From Thiothrix phosphatis (lineage in GTDB: Bacteria > Pseudomonadota > Gammaproteobacteria > Thiotrichales > Thiotrichaceae), in contig NZ_JAYMYJ010000142.1 of the NCBI RefSeq assembly GCF_035668035.1, positions 62,001 to 126,000 on the forward strand: a stretch of DNA of 64,000 bases. The letters run 5' to 3'. Shown here in pieces: positions 18,544 through 26,248 of this stretch (position 1 is its first letter; each line of letters starts with the position of its first letter). A program made the translations under genes and the position numbers. Below the pieces are notes generated by a model. It worked only from the letters and a program-made list of their open reading frames with translations. It was not told where the DNA came from and ran no database searches.

Positions 18544-19649
18544 GGGCTTTCCATCCGTTCCGACGGGATGACGTGCTCCCAACCGGGAACCCAGTCCACC
18601 CCCACTTTCTGGTTGATGCTGTAGTCGAAATCGGGGTCATCTTCGTCAAAGAACTCATGGGCAATCACGCTCTGGCCATTTTCCAGCCGAATCAGCGAGT
18701 TGAGGGTCTGGCCGGTATAGTTGCGTTCCAGCACCACACCGGGAAACCCTTTACGCTCCACTGCATCATGGCGGCAGTCAATACGCAGGTCTTCAGGGCG
18801 CAACATCACATGCACTTTGTCGCCCACGCCAAAGCGGTGGTCACAGCGGATTTCACGCGCACTGCCATTGATGCTGGCCTGATAACGGTAGTCGCCCAAT
18901 TCCTGCAAAATCTCGGCGTCGAACACATTGATTTCGCCAATGAACTGCGCCACGAACAGGTTGCGGGGGGATTCGTAGATTTCGCGCGGCGTGCCGACCT
19001 GCTGCGCTTGGCCATTGTGCATGACCATAATCCGGTCGGACATGGACAACGCCTCCTCCTGGTCGTGGGTGACGTACACGAACGTGATGCCCAACTGGCG
19101 CTGCAACTGCTTGAGCTCCAGTTGCATCTGCTGGCGCAACTTGTGGTCAAGCGCGCTGAGGGATTCATCCAGCAACAACACCTTGGGATAGTTGACGACA
19201 GCGCGGGCAATCGCCACCCGTTGTTTCTGCCCGCCGGACAACTGGTGCGGCTTGCGGGTCGCATAATCGGACAGGCGCACGATGGACAAGGCATCCGCCA
19301 CCCGCACAGCGATGTCCTGCGCATTGACGCCCGCCATTTTCAAACCGAACGCCACATTGTCGAACACGCTCATGTGTGGGAACAACGCGTAACTCTGGAA
19401 CACAGTGTTCACCGGGCGCTGTTCGGGCGGGATGCCGACAATATCCTCGCCATTGAGCAGGATACTGCCTTCGTTGGCTTGCTCAAAACCGGCGATCAGG
19501 CGCAACACCGTGGTCTTGCCGCACCCTGAAGGGCCAAGGATTGTGAAGAATTCACCATCCTCAATCACCAGACTAAAATCAGACAATACTTCCTGAGCCG
19601 CAAAACGTTTGTTAATGTTGCTCAGGGTCAGGATGGGTGGTCGGTTCAA
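18540..19649 (-). CDS. potA: Spermidine/putrescine ABC transporter ATPase
   Basis: This is the ATP-hydrolysing subunit of the polyamine importer. The 369 residues show Walker A GPSGCGKTT (39-47), Q-loop FQSYALFPHM, signature LSGGQ (137-141), Walker B ending in Asp-Glu (161-162) and the switch His in YVTHDQEEAL. A C-terminal TOBE-type domain follows. It is the first gene of potABCD; the 114-bp gap to the divergent GTPase gene should carry the promoter. Confidence 0.95.
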   Translation of the reverse strand: MNRPPILTLSNINKRFAAQEVLSDFSLVIEDGEFFTILGPSGCGKTTVLRLIAGFEQANEGSILLNGEDIVGIPPEQRPVNTVFQSYALFPHMSVFDNVAFGLKMAGVNAQDIAVRVADALSIVRLSDYATRKPHQLSGGQKQRVAIARAVVNYPKVLLLDESLSALDHKLRQQMQLELKQLQRQLGITFVYVTHDQEEALSMSDRIMVMHNGQAQQVGTPREIYESPRNLFVAQFIGEINVFDAEILQELGDYRYQASINGSAREIRCDHRFGVGDKVHVMLRPEDLRIDCRHDAVERKGFPGVVLERNYTGQTLNSLIRLENGQSVIAHEFFDEDDPDFDYSINQKVGVDWVPGWEHVIPSERMESP

Positions 19650-19763
19650 GTAACGCTCCTGTCATCAAAAACCTGAATGTTGTGGGGGTGCGCAGCCATT
19701 ATATTTCCCATGCCAGCACATTCAATGGATAATGCCACGAAAAAGAGGAACGCCTAAAAAACA

Positions 19764-21275
19764 ATGAAGATTACCCAACGTTTACGCTGGCTGCTGGCGG
19801 GTGGCATCCTGTTGCTGACCCTGCTGGTGCTGGTATTCCTGTTTTTCGCCACCAAAAGTTTTCTCGACTTGTGGGATCGCCTGCAACAACTTCCGGAGTG
19901 GCTGTTTTACACCTACAGCGGGCTGATCGGGGTCGTCCTATTATTCAGCGGCTGGCTTATGTTCAAGCTGATTTTTGGCGGGCCGCGCGCCAAACCCATC
20001 GCAGATCCCGGCAAACCCAAATCCGTCACCGAAGTTTCCCTGACCCAGGAAATCAGCCAAATCAAGGAGGCGGGACTGGACACTTCCAGCCTGCAAGCCG
20101 AGCTTGACCGCCTGCATGCCCGCAAGGCGGCTGGTCAGGTCAATATCGCCTTGTTCGGCGATGTCAGCACCGGCAAATCGTCGATCGTCAAGGCGTTGTT
20201 GCCAGGAGCCGGGGTGGAAACCAACCTGCGCGGTGGCTCCACCCGCGACATCCGGGAATATGTCTGGAGCACGCCAACCGGCGACAAACTGCACATGACT
20301 GATCTTCCTGGCCGCAATGAAGTGGAAGGGACACTCAACGCGTTTGCCCGTGATGAAGCCATCCGCGCCCATATCGTGGTGTACGTGGTGGATTCCGACC
20401 TCACCCGCACCCAGTTTCAGGACATCCAGGAACTGATGGCGTTCGGCAAGCCCATCCTGATCGCCATCAACAAGAGCGACCAGTACACTGCACTGGAACA
20501 GCGCCAGATTGCCCAGCGTATCCAGGAACGCTTCAACACTATGCCGACAGCCAGAACCCAGCTCCCGGAAGTGGCCTTTATCCAATCAGGCGGTATGGAA
20601 GAAGTGACGCGCATTTATCCCGATGGCCGCGAAGAAACCCTCCAGCGCCCCCGCAAAGCCAACGTTTCCGAGCTGACCGAGTACCTGGAACTGGCAATCA
20701 ACCAACATCTGGCGGCACTGGAACAAGGCCGTGATGACAGTGTGCTGAATCTGGTGCAAGAAAAGCTGGATTCGACCCGTGCCGATTATCGCCGCCAACA
20801 AGCTGAAAAAATTGTGCGCAGCTCCACCCACAAGGCCATACTGGGCGCACTCGCTTCCGTCAGCCCCGGCACAGATTTGGTGATTCAGGGTGTGATCGGC
20901 ACGCGCATGGTACAAGAACTCTGCAAGCTATATGACAGCCCGGTCAGCCAGCTCGATATTGACCAGTTCCTGAGCTTCAGCCAGGGGCAGTTGAAAAAGA
21001 GCGTCCCGCTGCTGCTGGCGGTGGCTGGCAACGCCCTGAAAGCCTTTCCTGGTATCGGCACCGTCGCTGGCGGGCTGGTGCATGCAGTGGCCTACGGGCT
21101 GATTTTCGACGCGCTCGGGCATTCCGTCGCGCATACGCTGGAACAACGCGGCGCGCTCAAGGCAGCGCCCGCAGCCGCCACTTTTCAGGAGATGCTGAGT
21201 GGAAATTTGGAAGAACGTACAAAAACATTTGCCCGACTGGTTATTGAACAATATAAAACTCGGCAGGACAGCTGA
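19764..21275 (+). CDS. Membrane-anchored GTPase with DUF697-like C-terminus
   Basis: This 503-residue protein has two N-terminal membrane segments (about 10-28 and 50-70) and a cytoplasmic helical linker. Its Era/dynamin-like G domain has the P-loop GDVSTGKSS (132-140), DLPG (180-183) and NKSD (236-239). The C-terminal region (about 345-460), with alternating helices and Gly-rich hydrophobic stretches, resembles the DUF697 domain found next to such G domains in YcjF-like proteins. It is paired with the next gene, which has the same G-domain/DUF697 plan, so the two may form a heteromeric membrane GTPase. The cellular role is not known. Confidence 0.85.
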   Translation: MKITQRLRWLLAGGILLLTLLVLVFLFFATKSFLDLWDRLQQLPEWLFYTYSGLIGVVLLFSGWLMFKLIFGGPRAKPIADPGKPKSVTEVSLTQEISQIKEAGLDTSSLQAELDRLHARKAAGQVNIALFGDVSTGKSSIVKALLPGAGVETNLRGGSTRDIREYVWSTPTGDKLHMTDLPGRNEVEGTLNAFARDEAIRAHIVVYVVDSDLTRTQFQDIQELMAFGKPILIAINKSDQYTALEQRQIAQRIQERFNTMPTARTQLPEVAFIQSGGMEEVTRIYPDGREETLQRPRKANVSELTEYLELAINQHLAALEQGRDDSVLNLVQEKLDSTRADYRRQQAEKIVRSSTHKAILGALASVSPGTDLVIQGVIGTRMVQELCKLYDSPVSQLDIDQFLSFSQGQLKKSVPLLLAVAGNALKAFPGIGTVAGGLVHAVAYGLIFDALGHSVAHTLEQRGALKAAPAAATFQEMLSGNLEERTKTFARLVIEQYKTRQDS

Positions 21276-22590
21276 AGAAGAGGTTCCCCCCGTACCCTCC
21301 TCCAATGGCGACGCGCATTTGCAACTGGCGACCGAGAGCCTACGCCAACTGCTGGATGATTCCCGCATTCCAGATGATGTCCGTGACAGCTTGCGCGACG
21401 ATTACACCCAAGTGCGCGGGATGCTGGACAAGCTGGAGCATGGCCATCTGCACATCGCAGTGTTCGGGCGCGTCAGTGTTGGCAAATCCTCCCTGCTCAA
21501 CGCTTTGCTGGGCAAACCGGTGTTCAGCGTCAGCGTGCTGCACGGTGAAACCCGTAGCGTCAACATGCAGCAGTGGCAGGAATACAGCGACAGCGGCATT
21601 TTCCTGATCGACACCCCCGGCATCAATGAAATTGACGGTGAGTCACGCGAAAAGATGGCGCATGAAGTCGCCAGCCGATCTGACCTAGTGCTGTTCGTGG
21701 TGGAAAGCGACCTGACCGACGTGGAGTTCCAGGCGCTGAAAACTGTCACAGCGATGCTCCGCCCCACCCTGCTGGTGGTCAACAAGGCTGACCGCTACAC
21801 CGAAGACGAACAGCGCCAGTTGCGCGGCATCCTGCGTAGCCGCACCCAAGGGCTGGTCGCCCCGGAGAACATCATTTTCACCACCGCCCAAGCCAGCCGC
21901 CAGACTGTCATTTACGTGGACGAAAACGGCGAGGAACATGAAGGCGTGCGTGAACGCCCCATCAATATCAGCGCCCTCAAAACCCGCCTGTGGGATCTCG
22001 TCGAAGCGGAAGGCAAAACACTGGCGGCGCTCAACGCCTCCCTGTTCGCTGGTCATTTGAGCAAGGAAGTCGGCAAACGCATCCTTGCCATCAAACGCGA
22101 ACTCGGGGAAAAGACCATCCGCCTGTATTGCTTGGGCAAAGGCATCGCCGTCGCCTTGAATCCAATCCCAGTCGCCGATCTGTTGGCCGCTGCGGTGATT
22201 GACGCAGGCATGATCATCCACCTTTCCAGGCTATATGGCCTGCCGATTTCCCGCAACGAGGCCAGCGACCTGATACGCACTATCCTGGCGCAAATGCTGT
22301 TGCTGATGGGGTCAGTGTGGGCAGTGCATCTGGTGTCTTCCGCCCTCAAGCTGGGTACTGGCGGGATTTCCACCTTGCTCACGGGTGCCACTCAGGGCGC
22401 TGTCGCTTGGTACAGCACACTGGTGGTTGGGCGCGTGGCTGAAGAATGGCTGGCCAATGGCAAATCCTGGGGGGATAGCGGCCCGAAACTGACGGTTGAG
22501 CGGATTCTGGATTCGCTGGATCGTGATTCGGTGCTGACGGAAGCCCGTGAAGAAATCCTGGTCTATTTGCGCAAGACCATCAATGGCTGA
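21199..22590 (+). CDS. GTPase with DUF697-like C-terminus, overlaps previous gene
   Basis: This 463-residue GTP-binding protein shows P-loop GRVSVGKSS (90-98), DTPG (138-141) and NKAD (195-198), followed by a hydrophobic DUF697-like domain (about 290-410). It lacks the N-terminal membrane anchor of its partner. The chosen start is a GTG at 21199, preceded by GGAG at 7-bp spacing. That start lies inside the previous gene in another frame, giving a 77-bp coding overlap. No in-frame ATG offers a comparable ribosome site. The overlap and shared architecture argue for coupled synthesis of a GTPase pair. Confidence 0.85.
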   Translation: MEIWKNVQKHLPDWLLNNIKLGRTAEEEVPPVPSSNGDAHLQLATESLRQLLDDSRIPDDVRDSLRDDYTQVRGMLDKLEHGHLHIAVFGRVSVGKSSLLNALLGKPVFSVSVLHGETRSVNMQQWQEYSDSGIFLIDTPGINEIDGESREKMAHEVASRSDLVLFVVESDLTDVEFQALKTVTAMLRPTLLVVNKADRYTEDEQRQLRGILRSRTQGLVAPENIIFTTAQASRQTVIYVDENGEEHEGVRERPINISALKTRLWDLVEAEGKTLAALNASLFAGHLSKEVGKRILAIKRELGEKTIRLYCLGKGIAVALNPIPVADLLAAAVIDAGMIIHLSRLYGLPISRNEASDLIRTILAQMLLLMGSVWAVHLVSSALKLGTGGISTLLTGATQGAVAWYSTLVVGRVAEEWLANGKSWGDSGPKLTVERILDSLDRDSVLTEAREEILVYLRKTING

Positions 22591-22597
22591 CAGCCCA

Positions 22598-22626
22598 AAT
22601 AAAACAGGGCAGCCAAAAGGCTGCCC
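22598..22626 (-). terminator. Terminator-like hairpin after the export lipoprotein gene
   Basis: GGGCAGCC (22607-22614) and GGCTGCCC (22619-22626) form a perfect 8-bp stem with an AAAA loop. On the minus strand the stem is followed by TGTTTTATTTG, so it should end transcription of the export lipoprotein gene. The GTPase pair converges on it and may use it too. Confidence 0.65.
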
Positions 22627-22655
22627 TCACCTGCCCGTGTCAGACCTGTGTCTGT

Positions 22656-23327
22656 TTAGAAAAATGTAAATGGCGCCACAAAGCCACGTACATTATCCAT
22701 ACCTTCTTTGAGGCCGGAGGTATGGACTTGAATCTTGTCACCCGCCATCACGATAGGATCCTGCATTTTCCCCTGATTGATGTCTTCAAGGCGGACTGTG
22801 TAGGGTTTGTTGTTACGGAACAGCGTGATATTGTCCTTGACCGCCAGATGATCCAAGCCTTCAGCCAACGCAATCGCCTGGGTCACAGTCGTATCACCCG
22901 CCAATGGGTATACGCCTGGTTTTTTGACCGCTCCGGAAACAGTCACTGTATTGGCAGTGGACGCCTTCACCAGAACATTCACCTGCGGGTTATGCATGTA
23001 ATCCTTTTCCAGACGGGAGGCAATTTGGCGCTCCAACTGGCTGGCCGACAAGCCTTCTGCATGAACAGTCCCGATCAAGGCCAAAGTGATATTGCCGTTG
23101 TCATCCACCCGCACCTCCTTGGAAAGATCTGGCACCTTGAACACGTCAATTTCCAGCAAATCCTGTGGCGCAATGCGGTCACTGCCAGAAGTGCCAGTAG
23201 GCAGGCTGCCACCAGAAGCTGCAACCGTGGCAGCTGGCAACGTGGAATAGGTAGGCGCGCCACCAGAACAAGCGGCCAATGCCGCAACCATCAGGAGGGT
23301 AAACAAATATTTCCACATCATTTTCAT
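22656..23327 (-). CDS. Polysaccharide export outer-membrane lipoprotein (Wza/KpsD family)
   Basis: This 223-residue lipoprotein has a lipobox LAAC with Cys20 as the lipidated residue. A Poly_export domain follows (IAPQDLLEIDVFKVPDLSKEVRVDDNGNITLALIG), then an SLBB-type domain (VTVSGAVKKPGVYPL). It is shorter than E. coli Wza and lacks its long C-terminal barrel helix, but short forms are common in the family. It probably forms part of an outer-membrane exit for an exopolysaccharide. No polymerase, flippase or co-polymerase gene is adjacent; galE follows on the same strand upstream. Confidence 0.85.
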   Translation of the reverse strand: MKMMWKYLFTLLMVAALAACSGGAPTYSTLPAATVAASGGSLPTGTSGSDRIAPQDLLEIDVFKVPDLSKEVRVDDNGNITLALIGTVHAEGLSASQLERQIASRLEKDYMHNPQVNVLVKASTANTVTVSGAVKKPGVYPLAGDTTVTQAIALAEGLDHLAVKDNITLFRNNKPYTVRLEDINQGKMQDPIVMAGDKIQVHTSGLKEGMDNVRGFVAPFTFF

Positions 23328-23343
23328 TGGGGGGTCTCCCTGA

Positions 23344-23357
23344 TAATAATATTATTA
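23344..23357. promoter_or_regulatory. AT-only palindrome before the export lipoprotein gene
   Basis: TAATAATATTATTA is a perfect 14-bp palindrome 17 bp upstream of the start codon. Its core TAATATTATT recurs at 23476-23485 in the same 188-bp gap. Two copies around the expected promoter could be regulator sites, though AT-rich chance repeats are possible. Confidence 0.35.
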
Positions 23358-23515
23358 ACAATTAAGTTGGGATAAAAAGGGGGTTATGTTTATCCAGATA
23401 CTACGTTTTTCCAGAACAACCTGCGAACCACTCCGGTGCAAGCGTCATCAATCCGCAGACAACAGGATTATAGGCTAATATTATTGCATCCATTAAAAAT
23501 CTGTCACTGAAAATT

Positions 23516-24544
23516 TCAGCTGTAGCCAACAGGATTTTGCTGCTGCCAGTTCCAGCTATCCCGGCACATGTCCGCCAGCGTTTTCTCTGCCTTCCATTGA
23601 AGCGTCTTGCCCGCTAATGCGGGATCTGCATAGCAACAGGCAATATCTCCTGGTCGCCGGGCGACAATACGGTAAGGAATGTCACGTCCGCTGGCTTCGG
23701 CGAATGCCTTCACCATATCCAGCACGGAGTAGCCCTGCCCTGTCCCCAGGTTGACTGTCAGTAGGTTCGGCGTATCGCCGCGCAGAAAAGCCTGCAATGC
23801 TTTTACATGCCCCCTGGCCAGATCGACCACATGGATATAATCCCGCACACCGGTGCCATCATGGGTAGGATAATCACCGCCGAACACGGATAGGGACTCA
23901 TACTGCCCAACCGCCACCCGGGCAATATAAGGCATCAAATTGTTAGGGACACCACGGGGGTCTTCGCCAATCCTGCCACTAATATGCGCACCCACCGGAT
24001 TGAAATAGCGCAACAAAGCGATTTTCCATTCAGGATCAGCTTTATAGAGGTCGCCCAGCATTTCCTCAATCATCAGCTTGGAGCGGCCATAAGGGTTGGT
24101 CGCGGACAAGGGGAAATGTTCTTGGATTGGCGTTGTATGCGGATCGCCATAAACGGTGGCAGAGGAACTGAAAACGATATTCTTGACGCCGCCCCGCTGC
24201 ATCGCCTGCAACAAGGCGACTGTACCCGCAACATTATTGTCGTAGTATGCCAGCGGCTTTTCCACGGATTCGCCCACCGCCTTCAGGCCCGCGAAATGAA
24301 TGACACTGTAAACTTTGTTTTCCTGAAATATCTTATCCAATAGTCCAGCATCACGAATGTCGCCCTGATGGAAGGGGATATGTTCCCGGCCTATGATCTC
24401 AGCAACACGGCGCAGAGACTCCGGCGAGCTGTTGCACAGATTATCCAACACTACGACTTGGAACCCTGCCTCCAGCAGTTCAACGCAGGTATGGGAACCA
24501 ATATAACCTGCCCCTCCTGTCACCAAAATGGTATGGTTTTTCAT
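23516..24544 (-). CDS. galE: UDP-glucose 4-epimerase
   Basis: GalE interconverts UDP-glucose and UDP-galactose through an NAD+-bound keto intermediate. The 342-residue protein has the Rossmann motif TGGAGYIGSHT (9-19), the Ser-rich catalytic strand VFSSSATVYG, and catalytic Tyr152/Lys156 in NPYGRSK. The C-terminal segment with RRPGDIACCYADP is typical of GalE. Its product can feed the exopolysaccharide export seen just downstream; galU lies at 35-36 kb. Confidence 0.95.
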   Translation of the reverse strand: MKNHTILVTGGAGYIGSHTCVELLEAGFQVVVLDNLCNSSPESLRRVAEIIGREHIPFHQGDIRDAGLLDKIFQENKVYSVIHFAGLKAVGESVEKPLAYYDNNVAGTVALLQAMQRGGVKNIVFSSSATVYGDPHTTPIQEHFPLSATNPYGRSKLMIEEMLGDLYKADPEWKIALLRYFNPVGAHISGRIGEDPRGVPNNLMPYIARVAVGQYESLSVFGGDYPTHDGTGVRDYIHVVDLARGHVKALQAFLRGDTPNLLTVNLGTGQGYSVLDMVKAFAEASGRDIPYRIVARRPGDIACCYADPALAGKTLQWKAEKTLADMCRDSWNWQQQNPVGYS

Positions 24545-24608
24545 GTCAGCCCTCTAAAATTGACAGGCGCAAACCAAGCTGCGCCCGCCATAGGGTAACA
24601 AAAGCTGC

Positions 24609-25058
24609 TCAGGATTTGTCAGCTTTTGCTGTCTGCTTGTCCGGAGTTTTCTCGGATTTCGGCGCTGCTTCAGCTTTTTTACCTTGCTCACCCGTTTCGC
24701 CCGCCGCGCCTTTGGCCTTGTCGTCAGGTTTTGCGTCATCCTTGGCGGTTTTTTCCTGATCCGTTTTTTCAAGCGTGGAGGAGGCTGTCACATCGTCAGT
24801 CAGGGAAATATCCTTTTCAATCTTCTTGTAAATCCCATCGCCAATGCCTGGCACTTCCTTCAGTTCTTCCAGGGTCTTGAACTCGCCATGTTCAGTGCGG
24901 TAGGCAACAATGGCTTCAGCTTTCTTGGAACCGATGCCATCCAGCGCATCCAAAGCGGCTGCATCAGCTTTATTGATATTGACAAGCGACTCGGCCATAA
25001 CTGCGGGGGCGATGAACAGGGAAGCGATTACGGTAGCGGCAAACACTGCTTTTTTCAT
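24609..25058 (-). CDS. ComEA-like helix-hairpin-helix protein
   Basis: This 149-residue protein has a signal peptide (1-22, ending AMA). A compact domain with two helix-hairpin-helix motifs follows (DGIGSKKAEAIVAYR, 40-54, and PGIGDGIYKKI, 70-80), the fold of ComEA that binds DNA in the periplasm during uptake. The last 60 residues are a charged, low-complexity tail rich in Lys, Glu, Asp and Ala, not usual for ComEA. The start at 25058 has AGGA 7 bp upstream; longer frames lack a ribosome site. It may help natural transformation, but no other com gene is here. Confidence 0.8.
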   Translation of the reverse strand: MKKAVFAATVIASLFIAPAVMAESLVNINKADAAALDALDGIGSKKAEAIVAYRTEHGEFKTLEELKEVPGIGDGIYKKIEKDISLTDDVTASSTLEKTDQEKTAKDDAKPDDKAKGAAGETGEQGKKAEAAPKSEKTPDKQTAKADKS

Positions 25059-25229
25059 GAGTTGTCCTTTTTTTGAAATTGTACTTGGGGTCACGATTGA
25101 CGCACTAATTGTCTCCGTAAGCTCTTTTATACGCATCTTTTCCAGATAATCGGCAAAGAAGTCGATTCCAGCTAATCTGCGTTTTGTTTTGACCCTACCC
25201 GCGAATGACAGTCCTGAAAGCGAGTGCTC

Positions 25230-25672
25230 TGGTCAAGTAAAACCGGACACATTGTTAAGCGCATTTAGTCAGTTGTTGTGCCTCAAATTCAATCGGTGTT
25301 TTATCGCCGATGGTCGTATGCAACCGTCGTGAGTTGTAATAAGTGATGTACTCACGGACATCCCGATGGGCATCCTCCCTGATTGCATAGCGATTGCCAT
25401 CCAGCCATTCGCGTTTGAGGCTGCCAAAGAGGCATTGTTAGTGGATCATTGTCCCAGCAGTTCCCCTTGCGGCCCATGGAGCGCGGCCACCCCCCATCAC
25501 CTGACATAACACCGTGACAGGGTAAGCGGTACTTTGCCCCTGGATGAAACCGTATTTCACTGCATTTCTTTCGCAAAGAAGGCGCGAGCCTTTTTTAGGA
25601 TTTCACGCTCCATCTGTAATTGTTTGTTTTCACAACGTAAACGGTGTGGTTCCGTACATTCTCCGGTGTCAG
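25230..25672 (-). mobile_element. Decayed IS3-family insertion sequence (relic 1)
   Basis: On the minus strand this holds the end of an IS3-type orfA (reading ENKQLQMEREILKKARAFF), then the beginning of orfB (KYGFIQGQSTAYPV). After an internal deletion it holds the end of orfB (RKGNCWDN, then HRDVREYITYYNSRRLHTTIG and TPIEFEAQQLTKCA with its stop at 25255). The DDE catalytic core is missing and frameshifts break what remains. The right terminal inverted repeat TGTCCGGTTTTACTTGACCA survives at 25230-25249. No target duplication was found. It cannot encode a transposase. Confidence 0.85.
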
Positions 25673-25766
25673 GCGTTCGCCACTGGCTTCCTCCTCGGCT
25701 ATCTCAGTCCGGTGGAATTTGAGGCTAAATCTCTCGCATCTTAAGGTGTCCGGGATTGCCGGGTCA
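25673..25766 (+). mobile_element. Terminal fragment of a second IS3-family element (relic 2)
   Basis: The plus strand reads GYLSPVEFEAKSLAS and a stop (25697-25744), the C-terminus common to many IS3-family transposases. It is followed at once by a terminal inverted repeat TGTCCGGGATTGCCGGGTCA (25747-25766). Orientation is opposite to relic 1, and its inverted repeat shares the first seven bases but differs beyond. Only the right end of this element remains; the join with relic 1 near 25,670 is approximate. Confidence 0.75.
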
Positions 25767-26211
25767 GATCATTCTTAGGGACAGCGGCCTCACCCACAGC
25801 AGGGGTCGCTTCAATCTTCACCTTCTCGGCAGGACCGTCACAGTAGCTCCAGATAGCCTCCCAACGTGATGGGAAGTTATTGTCCAGGAACTTGATCTGG
25901 AAACGCCCCCAGTATTTGGTCATCTTGCCATAGATGCCAGGGCGCTCGCTCTTGCATTCAACCTTGGACTTGTTTTTGGCCCAGTAGCCGTCATAAACAT
26001 CGCGGTTCTGGTAAACCTTGGCCAGCCCCAGGAGATAAACCACGCCGGGATCTTCCTGCGGGCCATAAGCGAATACGGTGGTCGGGCCGATTTCATCCGC
26101 ATAGATGATGCGGCCGACATTACTGTTCCAGACTTCATCAGCCCCGGCGGAATTGGCACCAGCCGCCAGCAACGCCGCCAGCCCCAGTGATTTCAACAGT
26201 CTGTTTTTCAT
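25741..26211 (-). CDS. Small secreted protein of unknown function, C-terminus from IS DNA
   Basis: This 156-residue protein has a signal peptide (MKNRLLKSLGLAALLAAG, cleavage near GADEVW). The mature part has aromatic-rich segments, two cysteines and no motif I recognise. The start at 26211 has GGAG 10 bp upstream. The last eight residues, LTRQSRTP, and the stop codon are read through the terminal inverted repeat of IS3 relic 2. The original C-terminus was therefore replaced by the insertion. Whether the protein still works is unclear. Confidence 0.65.
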   Translation of the reverse strand: MKNRLLKSLGLAALLAAGANSAGADEVWNSNVGRIIYADEIGPTTVFAYGPQEDPGVVYLLGLAKVYQNRDVYDGYWAKNKSKVECKSERPGIYGKMTKYWGRFQIKFLDNNFPSRWEAIWSYCDGPAEKVKIEATPAVGEAAVPKNDLTRQSRTP

Positions 26212-26248
26212 TACGCTTGCACTCCCTTCATTAAATGTGGCCGAGGCA

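Noticed and set aside
25230..25766. A single IS3 element with both ends and an internal deletion
   Set aside because: The right part reads an IS3 transposase C-terminus on the opposite strand, so two different element ends are present rather than one element; the flanking triplets CTC and GAT also do not match as a target duplication.
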